Assembly: GCA_036652335.1 (NCBI GenBank)
Contig: JAVVWB010000010.1
Location: 17,584-81,583, forward strand
From: JAVVWB01 sp036652335
Lineage (GTDB): Bacteria > Synergistota > Synergistia > Synergistales > Synergistaceae
Length of the DNA: 64,000 nucleotides
Direction of reading: 5' to 3'
The notes beneath the pieces are model-generated. The model saw only the letters and a program-made list of their open reading frames with translations. It was not told the origin of the DNA and ran no database searches. The position numbers and the translations under genes are program-made. This document shows positions 42,921 to 51,843 of this stretch, piece after piece (the stretch's first letter is position 1; every line of letters starts with the position of its first letter).

Positions 42921-43714
42921 ACTATCATCCCCCTTGGCACAACATAAGGATATACTTGGTCCTCATTGTCAAATATTTCAAATTCGGTATCAAATATTGT
43001 TCTAAGAGTTCCATTTTCTAGTAATTCTTGAGTTGTTCCGCTCCATTTAAGAGTACCACTTTTCATCGCAAGCACTTCATCCGCACCATGCAATGCCATA
43101 TTGATATCGTGAGTTACCATTATTATGGTTAAACCCTTTTCTTTGTTAATGCTTTCTATTAAGTCCATCATTTCCACTTGATGTTGATAATCGAGAAAAC
43201 TCGTCGGTTCATCTAGAAAAAGGATTTCAGTCTCTTGAGCAAGAGCTGCCGCAATCAAGGCCCTTTGACGTTCTCCGCCACTTAGACTGTTTAGCTCTCT
43301 TTCAGCAATATCAGTAACATTTGCCATTGAAAGTGCGTTCTCTACGATTTCTAAGTCTTTTTTTGTTTCATAACCCAATGTTGTTTGCCATGGATAACGA
43401 GACATTTTTGTAAATTCTCTAACAGTATAAGGCAGAGAGTCAGAGCCTGTTTGATGTACCCACGCAATAAGTTTTGCTACTTCCTTTGCTCTAACAGAAA
43501 AGAGGGATTTATTGTTTAGATAAATTTCTCCCGTTAAGTTCCTTTTATATAACATTCCCAAGGATTTCAGAAGAGAACTCTTTCCTGCTCCATTCGGACC
43601 AATGACAGCAAGATACTTACCCTTTTGCAATGAAAAAGAGATGTGTTTTAATATGTCTTTATCTCCTATTTTCAAAGATAAATCTTTTACTTCAATATAG
43701 GTTTCTTGTCCCAT
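42917..43714 (-). CDS. btuD: Cobalamin ABC transporter ATPase BtuD
   Basis: The 265-residue ATPase has Walker A GPNGAGKSS (residues 39-47), a Q-loop in LIAWVHQTGSDSLPYTVREF, signature LSGGERQRALIAAALAQ, Walker B ILFLDEPTSFLDYQHQ and switch histidine MVTHDINMAL. It energises BtuC. GGAGG precedes the ATG. Its start lies within the last 28 bases of btuF. Confidence 0.94.
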   Translation of the reverse strand: MGQETYIEVKDLSLKIGDKDILKHISFSLQKGKYLAVIGPNGAGKSSLLKSLGMLYKRNLTGEIYLNNKSLFSVRAKEVAKLIAWVHQTGSDSLPYTVREFTKMSRYPWQTTLGYETKKDLEIVENALSMANVTDIAERELNSLSGGERQRALIAAALAQETEILFLDEPTSFLDYQHQVEMMDLIESINKEKGLTIIMVTHDINMALHGADEVLAMKSGTLKWSGTTQELLENGTLRTIFDTEFEIFDNEDQVYPYVVPRGMIV

Positions 43715-44601
43715 GATGCCTCCGGATGTATAGCTTTTGCAAAAGCAATTATAGCCGTCCCTACTCTGGGGCCGGGACGTAAAAATATATTTCCCCTCAA
43801 AACAACTATTTTATTTTTCTTTATAGCTTCTACTCTTACACCATTTTTCCACTGTGTAACAACTTCTTTATCAGACATCATTCTTTTTTCGTATTTTGCA
43901 GAGTGAATTGATTTGCTATCACCTATCATATCTGCGATTACATCAGGATTTATTAACATCAACCCTTCCTGTGAAACTACAGGATATGTAATATTATTTC
44001 CTTGCATTGCATTTATGCCTCCAGATTTTTCTATCATTTCATTATAAAAACTTGTTTTACCGGCAGCATAGAAACTATTTATTTTTTTACCAGAAAGCTC
44101 CCTAGATATGCAGACTAGAACCTTTGGCTTTTTGGATTTTTTCAATTTTTCATATACATATCTCACATCACTATTTATTGAAGCCACTATACGGGTTGCT
44201 TCTTTTTCTTTGCCGCAAACCGATCCAACTTCAAGAATAGATTTACATATATTAGATATGCTATCGTTACGTAACATGACATAAGGTATTTTTAATTGTT
44301 TCAGTTGCGGGACAAATTGCGAATGCAAATCTTGTATTAAAACCAAATCAACTTTTTTTGCCACAAGATACTCAAAGTTCATGGAGGCAAAACCACCAAT
44401 TTTTTCTTTTTTAGCTGCTTCGGGGGGATAATCACAAAAAGTAGTGACAGCCAGAAGATTTTCATCAAGCCCCAAAGCATATATTAGTTCCGTCCCTGTA
44501 GGCGTTATTGAAACAATCCGCTTAGGTGTTGCAAAAGATTTGTCCGCAAAAAGGAGAAATAAAGCTATTACTAGTAAAGAAAAACAATTTTTCTTTTTCA
44601 A
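43687..44601 (-). CDS. btuF: Periplasmic cobalamin-binding protein BtuF (TTG start)
   Basis: This class-III solute-binding protein of 304 residues has a signal peptide (KKKNCFSLLVIALFLLFADKSFA) and lacks a lipobox cysteine, so it should be soluble in the periplasm. It contains ITPTGTELIYALGLDENLLAVTTFCDYP, DLVLIQDLHSQ, and a long central helix region typical of BtuF. I choose a TTG at 44601 as start because GGAGG lies eight bases upstream and the signal peptide begins there; an in-frame ATG at 44688 would fall inside the riboswitch terminator and lead to a non-signal sequence. Confidence 0.9.
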   Translation of the reverse strand: MKKKNCFSLLVIALFLLFADKSFATPKRIVSITPTGTELIYALGLDENLLAVTTFCDYPPEAAKKEKIGGFASMNFEYLVAKKVDLVLIQDLHSQFVPQLKQLKIPYVMLRNDSISNICKSILEVGSVCGKEKEATRIVASINSDVRYVYEKLKKSKKPKVLVCISRELSGKKINSFYAAGKTSFYNEMIEKSGGINAMQGNNITYPVVSQEGLMLINPDVIADMIGDSKSIHSAKYEKRMMSDKEVVTQWKNGVRVEAIKKNKIVVLRGNIFLRPGPRVGTAIIAFAKAIHPEASWDKKPILK

Positions 44602-44616
44602 AAATAGGCCTCCAAT

Positions 44617-44650
44617 ATAAAAAAGAGGGAAAGAACATAGTCTCTCCCTC
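44617..44650 (-). terminator. Terminator of the btuF riboswitch
   Basis: On the minus strand GAGGGA pairs with TCCCTC around a 14-base loop and is followed by TTTTTTAT. It lies between the aptamer and the btuF ribosome site at 44609-44613, so it is the expression platform. Confidence 0.8.
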
Positions 44651-44659
44651 GTGTTATTC

Positions 44660-44790
44660 AAAGATGAGAAGAATGCCCGCGCAAACACCTATCGCTTCTT
44701 CGGGTAACCTGGCTTCCCTTTCGGGTTACAGTGGCGGGGCCGCTTCGGCTTCAAACCGAATTCCCCCTCAGAAACGCATATATTTAGTTT
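44660..44790 (-). promoter_or_regulatory. Cobalamin riboswitch ahead of btuF (short, class-II-like aptamer)
   Basis: On the minus strand the core reads GAAGCCGAAGCGGCCCCGCC then ACTGTAACCCGAAAGGGAAG and CCAGGTTACCCGAAGAAGC. The canonical CCCCGCCACTGTAA is present, but the ACTGTAA is followed at once by a tight CCCGAAAGGG hairpin in place of the large insert of the other three riboswitches. That compact form resembles the smaller aquo/methylcobalamin-type (class II) aptamers. The ends are approximate. Nothing else is evident from 44,791 to 44,939, which should hold the promoter; TACAAT occurs on the minus strand but without a clear -35. Confidence 0.88.
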
Positions 44791-44939
44791 TTCTAATTAT
44801 GACATTGTAGCATACTTTATAACTTTCTGTATCGTATAAACACGCTCATATATTACAAGACTATTGACTATCTGCTTTTGAAAAACAAAAAAACATTTGC
44901 CTTAAATTTATCTATCATATTTTACGCCATTTCAAATAC

Positions 44940-44985
44940 TCAAAAAAAACAACAGATGTAGAGAAGTAACTTCATACATCTGTTG
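44940..44985 (-). terminator. Terminator of the C-S lyase gene
   Basis: On the minus strand CAACAGATGTA pairs with TACATCTGTTG around a 14-base loop, followed by eight T. It starts 12 bases after the gene's stop codon. Confidence 0.9.
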
Positions 44986-44996
44986 CGTCTTTTATT

Positions 44997-46172
44997 CTAC
45001 TTAAATTCTTTCTGTAGTGCATCGGCTATATGTTTCAATGCCGTTTCTAACTGAGCAAAAGTTGTCCCTATATTTATTCTTGCAAACCCGTCACCCTCAA
45101 CACCAAAACCTGTGCCTTTGTTCAAAGCAACTCCAGCTTTATTTACCAAAAACTCTTCCAGTGTCTCTGAGTTAAATCCATATCCTCTAAAGTCAATCCA
45201 GAAAATATAAGTTCCCTCTGGATGGTTCATTACAGCTTTAGGCATATTCTCTTTGACAAATTTTTCCGTGTAGTCTCTGTTCTTCTCAAGATATACAAGT
45301 AATTCGTCAAGCCAATCTTCACAATATCTATAGGCAGCTTCCATCCCAACTATACCAAGAATATTTACAGAATTTAAATGGAAACGCTCAATTACTGATA
45401 TATATTGTGCCCGTAAAAAATCATTGGGAATTATTCCTACAGAGGCTTTCATTCCTGCAATGTTAAATGTCTTACTTGGTGCTGTGAAAGTTATCGTTCT
45501 TTCTTCCATTTTAGGAAGTGATGCAAAACATGTATGTTTGGCATCGCTATATACTATGTCTTGGTGAATTTCATCTGTGATGATAAGCATATTTTTGCGA
45601 ATTGCAAGCTCTGCAAGAGCTTCAAGTTCTTTTTTTGTCCAAACTCTGCTTACTGGGTTATGCGGGCTACAAAGAATTAGAGTCCTACATGTAGGAGTTA
45701 CCAGCTTTTCCAAGCCCTCCAAGTCCATTACATATTTACCATTTTTATATTTCAAAGGATTAAGATTTATTATTCTTCCTGCCTCTTTAACAGTACGGTA
45801 GAAAGGATGATAAACAGGTGATTGTATAATTACACCGTCTCCCGGCTTCGTATATGCCATTACTGCAAAAGAAAGTCCTGCTACAACACCAGGAGCCCAT
45901 GTTATTGCTTTGGTATCAAAAGTCCAACCATGTCTTTTCTTCTGCCAATTTGCTATAGCTTCCAAAAGTGAGTCTGGAATAATAGGATATCCCAATGCGC
46001 CCTGATCAACTTTTTTGTGTATCTCTTCCAATACTCTGGGTGGAGCAGTAAAGTCCATATCTGCAACCCAAAGAGCAAGTAAATCATCACGTCCAAACTC
46101 TTCTTTTAAGTAGTCCCACTTTTCACAATCCGTATTACGTCTGTCTATGTATCTGTCGAAATCGTACTTCAT
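44997..46172 (-). CDS. PLP-dependent C-S lyase, MalY/PatB family
   Basis: The 391-residue aminotransferase-fold protein has the MalY/PatB N-terminus YDFDRYIDRRNTDCEKWD and LLALWVADMDFTAPP. Other family blocks are the substrate loop SPVYHPFYRTVKEAGR, LILCSPHNPVSRVW, IITDEIHQDIVY, and the PLP lysine in FTAPSKTFNIAGMK. Such enzymes cleave cystathionine or cysteine conjugates to ammonia, pyruvate and a thiol. The start at 46172 has GGAGG upstream; an ATG at 46193 precedes that site. No amino-acid pathway gene is adjacent, so cystathionine beta-lyase versus cysteine desulfhydrase is not decidable. Confidence 0.9.
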   Translation of the reverse strand: MKYDFDRYIDRRNTDCEKWDYLKEEFGRDDLLALWVADMDFTAPPRVLEEIHKKVDQGALGYPIIPDSLLEAIANWQKKRHGWTFDTKAITWAPGVVAGLSFAVMAYTKPGDGVIIQSPVYHPFYRTVKEAGRIINLNPLKYKNGKYVMDLEGLEKLVTPTCRTLILCSPHNPVSRVWTKKELEALAELAIRKNMLIITDEIHQDIVYSDAKHTCFASLPKMEERTITFTAPSKTFNIAGMKASVGIIPNDFLRAQYISVIERFHLNSVNILGIVGMEAAYRYCEDWLDELLVYLEKNRDYTEKFVKENMPKAVMNHPEGTYIFWIDFRGYGFNSETLEEFLVNKAGVALNKGTGFGVEGDGFARINIGTTFAQLETALKHIADALQKEFK

Positions 46173-46319
46173 ATTGTGGATACCTCCAAACAAGGGATTT
46201 TTACCGTCACTATTATTTTAGTTGCTTATGTAGTAAAACACAAACCTAATTTTGCTATTATGTGTATAATTACATAGTTACTTTTTAGGGTATTCGGCAA
46301 AGGAAAAGGAGATGTTTTT

Positions 46320-46694
46320 ATGGAGTTTTTGGCAGTGGGTTTAGGAGGATTCATTGGTGCATCGCTACGTTATGCAATGAGCATAATTCCTTTTTTCTCA
46401 CTTATTAACTTTCCTGTAGCGACGTTAGCAATAAATTTTCTTGGAGCATTTCTTATAGGACTTATTACGGTTACGACTCTCCACTTTGAATCAATACAAC
46501 CTTATGCCATACTCTTTATGAAAACAGGTTTATGCGGAGGGTTTACCACATTTTCTACATTTTCTCTTGAGATAATGGATTTACTTGCAAATGGTAGAAT
46601 TTTTACAGGTATCTTTTATGCCACATTAAGTGTCGTAATATGTGTATTTGCAATTTATATAAGCCGTCTTGTATTTCAAGTAATATTTCTTTAA
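46320..46694 (+). CDS. crcB: Fluoride channel FluC (CrcB)
   Basis: The 124-residue four-helix protein has the CrcB signatures GGFIGASLRYAMS near the N-terminus and GLCGGFTTFSTFSLE near residue 70. As a dual-topology dimer it exports fluoride. A single copy is present. AGGAGA precedes the ATG. I looked for a fluoride riboswitch upstream and did not find a convincing one. Confidence 0.92.
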   Translation: MEFLAVGLGGFIGASLRYAMSIIPFFSLINFPVATLAINFLGAFLIGLITVTTLHFESIQPYAILFMKTGLCGGFTTFSTFSLEIMDLLANGRIFTGIFYATLSVVICVFAIYISRLVFQVIFL

Positions 46695-46732
46695 CTTCAA
46701 AACTTCAAACACTTTAAACGGAGGATCGTTAC

Positions 46733-48577
46733 ATGACAGAAAATTATTCAGAAACAAAGGTGCAAGAACTCAAACTTGGGAATGGCTCTGTACTTCCAGA
46801 AAGATGTGACATACCAAGCAAATTCAAATGGAAGCTCACAGATATTTACGAAAATGAAGGGTCTTGGGAAAAGGACTTCAATCTTATAAAAGACAATATC
46901 TCTTCCTTCTCTAAGTTTAAGGGCAAACTTGGTCAATCGGCAAATACTCTTTTAGACCTCTTTACAGTAAGAGATAACCTTTCAATTACACTAGAGAAGC
47001 TATATGTATATGCAAATATGAAGAGTCATGAAGACACTTCTGACTCAAAATATCAAGGACCGGCAAACAGAGTTTCTACTTTAGGAATGATGTTCTCTAC
47101 AGAGACAAGCTTTATAACACCGGAGTTACTCTCTCTTCCACAGGAGAAATTAGAGTCATACATATCTTCTCCACTGCTTAAGGAATATTCATTCTCATTA
47201 AAGGAAATATTGCGTCAACGAACACATATTTTATCCAAAGAAGTAGAGGCCATAATGGCAAAAACTTCTGATATGGCAGGCGTTTCTGACAACGCATTCT
47301 CTATGCTCACAAATGCTGATATGAAATTTGACTCAATTAAAGACGAAGATGGAAAAGAAGTAGAACTTTCCGAAGAACGAGCCGTTTCTTACCTCCGTTC
47401 TGACAACAGAGAAGTACGTAAATCAGCATTTAAGGCACTTTACAAGCCCTATGGAGAGATGCAAAACACTCTCGGTGCTACATTTGACGGAATGCTTAAA
47501 TCAACAAAGTTCTATTCAGAAACAAGAAAGTATAACTCACCACTTGAAGCTGCTTTAGATAGTGACAATATTCCAGAATCAATATATTCAAACTTAGTAA
47601 AAACACTTGAATCAAATCTAAAACCTATGCACAGATATATCTCTTTAAGGAAGAAGATGCTTGGGCTAAAAGAATTACATATGTATGATATTTACGCTCC
47701 TCTTGTAAGTGACCCATACAAAGATATTTCTTGGAGTGAAGCAAAAGAAATTATGTATGAGTCACTTGCACCACTTGGAGAGAAATACATACAACAAGTC
47801 AAAAGAGGAATTGATTCTGGCTGGGTTGATGTATTTCCAAGTAAGGGCAAAAGAAGTGGCGCCTATTCATGGGGAAGCTATGCAACACACCCCTATATAT
47901 TTATGAATTATACAAATAGCTTAAACGACGTTTCCACACTTGTACACGAGATGGGACATTCCATGCACAGCTTCTATTCACGAGAAAATCAGCCATACCC
48001 CACTGCAGATTATTGCATTTTCACAGCAGAAGTCGCATCCACAACAAATGAAGTTCTCATGCTCTCTCACTTAATTGAGAAAACTGATGACAAGCATAAG
48101 AAGATGTACCTTCTTAACAGGAGATTAGAGAACATTAGAACAACAGTCTACAGACAGACTATGTTTGCTTCGTTTGAAAAGGAAGTACACCAACGTGCCG
48201 CAAACGGGAAAGACACAACCCCTGATGGCTTAAAGGAACTTTGGTACGATTTAAACAGAAAATATTATGGCGATGAGATAGTAATAGACGAAGAATTAAA
48301 GATGGAGTGGGCACGTATTCCTCACTTCTATTCTCCTTTCTATGTATATCAATATGCCACAGGATTTTCTGCTGCAACAGCACTTGCCTCAAATATCTTA
48401 CAAAAGGGAGAAGAGGGGCGAAAGAAGTATCTTAACTTCCTTACAATGGGAGGATCCGATTTCCCAATAGAACTTCTAAAGGGTGCCGGAGTAGACATGA
48501 GCACACCTAAACCAATAGAGACAGTAATCAAGATTTTCTCAGAAACTATTGATGAAATAGAAAAGTTAACAGAGTAG
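46733..48577 (+). CDS. pepF: Oligoendopeptidase F (PepF, M3 family)
   Basis: This 614-residue zinc metallopeptidase has HEMGH with H405, E406 and H409, then the third ligand region ADYCIFTAEVASTTNEVLM, and the C-terminal ARIPHFYSPFYVYQYATGFSAA. The N-terminal helical region CDIPSKFKWKLTDIYENEGSWEKDF is typical. It degrades short peptides in the cytoplasm. GGAGGATC precedes the ATG. Length and motifs are normal. Confidence 0.94.
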   Translation: MTENYSETKVQELKLGNGSVLPERCDIPSKFKWKLTDIYENEGSWEKDFNLIKDNISSFSKFKGKLGQSANTLLDLFTVRDNLSITLEKLYVYANMKSHEDTSDSKYQGPANRVSTLGMMFSTETSFITPELLSLPQEKLESYISSPLLKEYSFSLKEILRQRTHILSKEVEAIMAKTSDMAGVSDNAFSMLTNADMKFDSIKDEDGKEVELSEERAVSYLRSDNREVRKSAFKALYKPYGEMQNTLGATFDGMLKSTKFYSETRKYNSPLEAALDSDNIPESIYSNLVKTLESNLKPMHRYISLRKKMLGLKELHMYDIYAPLVSDPYKDISWSEAKEIMYESLAPLGEKYIQQVKRGIDSGWVDVFPSKGKRSGAYSWGSYATHPYIFMNYTNSLNDVSTLVHEMGHSMHSFYSRENQPYPTADYCIFTAEVASTTNEVLMLSHLIEKTDDKHKKMYLLNRRLENIRTTVYRQTMFASFEKEVHQRAANGKDTTPDGLKELWYDLNRKYYGDEIVIDEELKMEWARIPHFYSPFYVYQYATGFSAATALASNILQKGEEGRKKYLNFLTMGGSDFPIELLKGAGVDMSTPKPIETVIKIFSETIDEIEKLTE

Positions 48578-48595
48578 AAAATACTAAAAAAGATA

Positions 48596-48636
48596 AAAAG
48601 GTGGAGAGAACTATTTAGTTCTCTCCACCTTTTTTA
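48596..48636 (+). terminator. Intrinsic terminator after pepF (bidirectional)
   Basis: AAAAAGGTGGAGAGAACT pairs perfectly with AGTTCTCTCCACCTTTTT around ATTT, followed by T residues. The converging AEC gene ends five bases away, so it serves both strands. Confidence 0.93.
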
Positions 48637-48640
48637 ATTA

Positions 48641-49585
48641 TTATATCAATTTAAGAAAAGATGCCCAGAAAGGAATTGAGATAGCACTTAGTATGACAGA
48701 AGCAGCAACCAAATCCGCAGCATAATCCCCATCCATATTCATTTCTTTTGCCATTATAAAACAGTTAACAGCTGTAGGCATTGCACTTATCATTACTGTC
48801 GTTTGCATTAGAATTGTAGGTACAGGAAAAACAGTAAGGGTAAGATAGAGAATTGCAGGGTGAACAATAAGTTTTATTAAGCAATCAAACCACGTGCGTT
48901 TTAGCATCTTCATAATTTTCGTAACTTTTGAGAGTTCTAAAGATCCGCCCAATGCAAGCAATGCTATGGCAGTCGCTGAATTACCCATCATTTTCATTGT
49001 AGTGTCAAAAACACGTGGCAATTTGTCAGGACCTACAAGTGCAAAGAAAATCCCCAAAAAACACGATGCCAACAAAGGATTTTTTATAAGTCTTTTCATA
49101 ACATGGGAAAAAGCTTCCATTGTAATTTTCCCTGACAACATTATTTCACCAGCTATAAGGGAAATTAAATGATATGGAATAGTACATACAGCTATATATA
49201 TTGAGGCATTTTCAAGTCCCACCTCACCTAAAGCCATAAACATTACAGGAAAACCCAAATATATATTGTTTGATCTAATAGATGAGAATACAGAGACAGC
49301 TATTCTTTCTTTCTGCCCTTTATGTATACAAAAATATGCAAAAATTCCGGCAATTACAATTGTCAAAAGATAGCATATAATAAGGGAAGTAAGAAGATTA
49401 CTTTGTCCCAAGACTTCTTTTCCAGATTTATATGTCGTACTGAAAAGAAGAGGAGGCAATACAATCCAATATAGTGTCTTAGACAAAGTTTGCAAGTCAT
49501 TTTCAGAGTAAAAATTATATTTACGAAGCAAGCTCCCTACTATTAGGATTATCATTAACGGCAAAATCAAAGTAAGACCAAGCAT
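48641..49585 (-). CDS. AEC family transporter
   Basis: The 314-residue membrane protein has about ten helices in two five-helix repeats. The N-terminal LGLTLILPLMIILIVGSLLRK, and SSIRSNNIYLGFPVMF and SAMPTAVNCFIMAKEM in the two repeat cores, are auxin-efflux-carrier family features. Bacterial members move malate, citrate or other organic acids. I use the ATG at 49585 with AGGAG upstream; the ATG at 49612 precedes that site. No neighbouring enzyme hints at the substrate. Confidence 0.87.
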   Translation of the reverse strand: MLGLTLILPLMIILIVGSLLRKYNFYSENDLQTLSKTLYWIVLPPLLFSTTYKSGKEVLGQSNLLTSLIICYLLTIVIAGIFAYFCIHKGQKERIAVSVFSSIRSNNIYLGFPVMFMALGEVGLENASIYIAVCTIPYHLISLIAGEIMLSGKITMEAFSHVMKRLIKNPLLASCFLGIFFALVGPDKLPRVFDTTMKMMGNSATAIALLALGGSLELSKVTKIMKMLKRTWFDCLIKLIVHPAILYLTLTVFPVPTILMQTTVMISAMPTAVNCFIMAKEMNMDGDYAADLVAASVILSAISIPFWASFLKLI

Positions 49586-49646
49586 TATATCATCTCCTAA
49601 AAATCCATACACACTTGTAAATTATACACCAGGAGGCAACACAAAA

Positions 49647-50537
49647 ATGAAGAAAATTTTTATAAATAAAAATAAAATATTTTTTTCCATTATTCTTTTA
49701 ATTGCAGCTATATCATTAAATTTCATTGGCAATTTTTTAAAAACACCACTTGAAGCGGATGAACTGCGATTTCACGCAATAAACGTAGGGCAGGGAGACT
49801 CTTTCTTATTTGTTTTTCCAAAGGGTGAAACAGTTCTTATAGATGCAGGGACAAAAGAAAATGGCTTAAAAGTTGTTAAGTATCTAGAAAAAAACAGTGT
49901 AGAAAAAATAGACATTTTAGTTGCGACGCACCCACATTCCGACCACATAGGAGGGATGGAAAGTGTACTAGACAACTTTACCATAAAAGAACTTTGGGAT
50001 AGTGGATACAACCGTGGCTCACCAACTCAATTAAATTTTTACAAGAAAATCAGAGAGAAGAACATAGCTTTTATAACCCCCAAAAGAGGATACAATTATG
50101 AAATCGGAGGAGGAAAGATAGAAGTCCTTGCTCCAGAAAGACTTCTAAAAAACACTCGTTCAGATGCCAATAATAACTCTATTGTTATAAAGATTACATA
50201 TGGCAAAACATCATTTTTATTAACAGGGGATATGGAACATGAAGAAAGAAACTCGATTCCACCTCTCCCCCACGCTACAATACTAAAAGCAGCTCACCAT
50301 GGAAGTCACAACGGGATCTCTAATAAGATGTTAAAAGAAATTTCTCCACAGTTTATTATTTTTAGCTATGGAGAAAATAACTCCTACGGTCATCCGTCAA
50401 AGAAAACTTTAAAATTATTAAAAAATAAAAGTAACATTATAAGGTTAGACACAGCTAAGGGAGATATTTTAATAAAAACAGACGGAGAGTCTGTAAAATA
50501 CAGCGTTTCCTGCGAGGTGAAACCAATATGGAAGTAA
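49647..50537 (+). CDS. ComEC-type metallo-beta-lactamase-fold hydrolase
   Basis: The 296-residue protein has an N-terminal membrane or signal helix (IFFSIILLIAAISLNFIGNFL) and a metallo-beta-lactamase domain: FHAINVGQGDSFLFVFPKG, the metal motif THPHSDHIGG with H95, H97, D99 and H100, LLTGDMEHEE and KAAHHGSHNG. This is the domain also found at the C-terminus of ComEC, here as a stand-alone secreted or membrane-anchored protein. It overlaps the DUF3006 gene, a common pairing. The substrate is unknown; a DNA or phosphodiester role is inferred from ComEC. Confidence 0.9.
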   Translation: MKKIFINKNKIFFSIILLIAAISLNFIGNFLKTPLEADELRFHAINVGQGDSFLFVFPKGETVLIDAGTKENGLKVVKYLEKNSVEKIDILVATHPHSDHIGGMESVLDNFTIKELWDSGYNRGSPTQLNFYKKIREKNIAFITPKRGYNYEIGGGKIEVLAPERLLKNTRSDANNNSIVIKITYGKTSFLLTGDMEHEERNSIPPLPHATILKAAHHGSHNGISNKMLKEISPQFIIFSYGENNSYGHPSKKTLKLLKNKSNIIRLDTAKGDILIKTDGESVKYSVSCEVKPIWK

Positions 50538-50749
50538 AATTCTTTATTGACTCAATAGACAAGGGTCTTTGTTCACTGATTCCAGAATACGACGGTGCTC
50601 CCGTACTTTTTCCACGAAGCCTATTACCAAAAGAGGCAGCAGAGGGAGATTGGCTCACATTTTCTATAAAAAAAGATAAAAAAACTGAAGGTAAATACAA
50701 AGACGAAATAGATTCATTGCTAAATGACCTATTGTTAAAAGACAAATAA
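50528..50749 (+). CDS. DUF3006 domain protein
   Basis: The 73-residue protein matches DUF3006 by the N-terminal FFIDSIDKGLCSLIP and PVLFPRSLLPKEAAEGDWLTFS. The family is small and cytoplasmic-looking, usually next to a ComEC-like hydrolase, as here with a 10-base overlap. GCGAGGTG precedes the ATG. The function is unknown. Confidence 0.88.
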   Translation: MEVKFFIDSIDKGLCSLIPEYDGAPVLFPRSLLPKEAAEGDWLTFSIKKDKKTEGKYKDEIDSLLNDLLLKDK

Positions 50750-50770
50750 ACTCTCTTTGGGAGGGATTTC

Positions 50771-51565
50771 ATGCCACTGCTTAGGGTAGGCACGCTTCAA
50801 ATCAAACTGGAAGAAAACAAAAGAGATAAAAACTTCTCACACATTGAAAAATACATGGATTCTCACTACACACAGTCAGAGATTCCTACTGTAATAGTTT
50901 TGCCCGAACTTTTTGATGTAGGGTATGATTTAAAAAATGCAGATAAAAGTGCAGATGTAGAGGCAAAAGAAGCTTTAATTTTTTTACGTCATCTGGCCGA
51001 AAAATATGACTGTTATTTCGTTGGTGGTTCTGTTCTAGCAAAGACAGAAAGTGGCATAAAAAATAGAGCATTAGCAGTATCACCGCAAAAAGAGTACATT
51101 GCATATTATGACAAAGCACATTTAGTTCCAATGATAAACGAGGGAAAGTATCTCTCTTCCGGAGACAAAAGAGTTACATTTGAAATTGAAGGAGTAAAAT
51201 CCTCAATGGCAATTTGCTACGACATTAGATTTTGTGAATGGATTTGTCTTGGTGCCATAGATGGTGCAAAGATACTATTTGTTTCAGCAGAGTGGCCATT
51301 ATCACGCCTAGACCACTGGATAACATTACTCAAAGCACGTGCCATAGAGAATATGATGTTTGTAGTTGCATGTAGCAGGTGCGGGGCTTCAAAAGACGCA
51401 GAATACTCAGGGCATTCTCTTATTATCTCCCCAAACGGTGACATTATTTCAGACTCAGGCTCTAACGAAAGCCTTGATTTTAAGGTCATTGACAGTAACG
51501 ATTCAGACAAACAGAGAGAGTTTCTTCACGTATTAAATTTAAGGAGAAAAGATATATATCTATAA
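50771..51565 (+). CDS. Carbon-nitrogen hydrolase (nitrilase superfamily)
   Basis: The 264-residue protein carries a complete nitrilase catalytic triad: E46 in VLPELFDVGYD, K115 in YYDKAHLVPM, C149 in AICYDIRFCEW. RAIENMMFVVACSRCG and HSLIISPNGDIIS are also family blocks. Close relatives include omega-amidases and related deaminated-glutathione amidases. GGGAGGG precedes the ATG. Substrate is not decidable from sequence. Confidence 0.92.
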   Translation: MPLLRVGTLQIKLEENKRDKNFSHIEKYMDSHYTQSEIPTVIVLPELFDVGYDLKNADKSADVEAKEALIFLRHLAEKYDCYFVGGSVLAKTESGIKNRALAVSPQKEYIAYYDKAHLVPMINEGKYLSSGDKRVTFEIEGVKSSMAICYDIRFCEWICLGAIDGAKILFVSAEWPLSRLDHWITLLKARAIENMMFVVACSRCGASKDAEYSGHSLIISPNGDIISDSGSNESLDFKVIDSNDSDKQREFLHVLNLRRKDIYL

Positions 51566-51625
51566 AGCCTAACTTACTTTTTATAGTCAAACAATCTAAA
51601 TTTTGCCTATTTGACAACATAGCCC

Positions 51626-51654
51626 TTGACATTATTTACAATAAGATAGATAAT
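51626..51654 (+). promoter_or_regulatory. Promoter of the small gene at 51.7 kb
   Basis: TTGACA (51626-51631), 17 bases, then GATAAT (51649-51654). This is a near-consensus promoter, about 52 bases ahead of the small open reading frame, so that reading frame is very likely transcribed. Confidence 0.75.
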
Positions 51655-51687
51655 AAATTGTTGTTGATACACATAGCAACAAATTTA
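51654..51687 (+). repeat. Inverted repeat in the 5' leader of the small gene
   Basis: TAAATTGTTG faces CAACAAATTTA (one extra A) across 13 bases, just after the -10 element. It would be an operator in DNA or a 5' stem-loop in RNA. Confidence 0.55.
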
Positions 51688-51705
51688 ATAAACGGAGGTG
51701 AGTGT

Positions 51706-51828
51706 ATGAGCAATAAGTTAGTATACATTGCCGGTCAACCATTTTGGATGACACCTGAAGGCAAATTTATGACAGTCGAATTCTCTAATGGTCTTCCTGT
51801 CGAAAACTTCATTATGAAAAACAACTAG
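51706..51828 (+). CDS. Small protein of 40 residues, unknown
   Basis: The ATG has an exceptionally good ribosome site, GGAGGTGA four bases upstream, and its own promoter and leader hairpin. The product, starting MSNKLVYIAGQPFWMTPEGK, has no hydrophobic helix, no cysteine, and a short VEFSNGLPVENF motif near the end. I do not recognise the family. It is followed 15 bases later by a predicted structured RNA region (51844-51945). It could be a genuine small protein or a leader peptide. Coding evidence is the start signals and the run of reasonable codons only. Confidence 0.6.
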   Translation: MSNKLVYIAGQPFWMTPEGKFMTVEFSNGLPVENFIMKNN

Positions 51829-51843
51829 GTTGTTTCTCACTCG

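Noticed and set aside
46194..46319. Fluoride riboswitch before crcB
   Set aside because: I see no GGxGATGGxGTTCGCC-type core; the region is short and only the ribosome site is clear.
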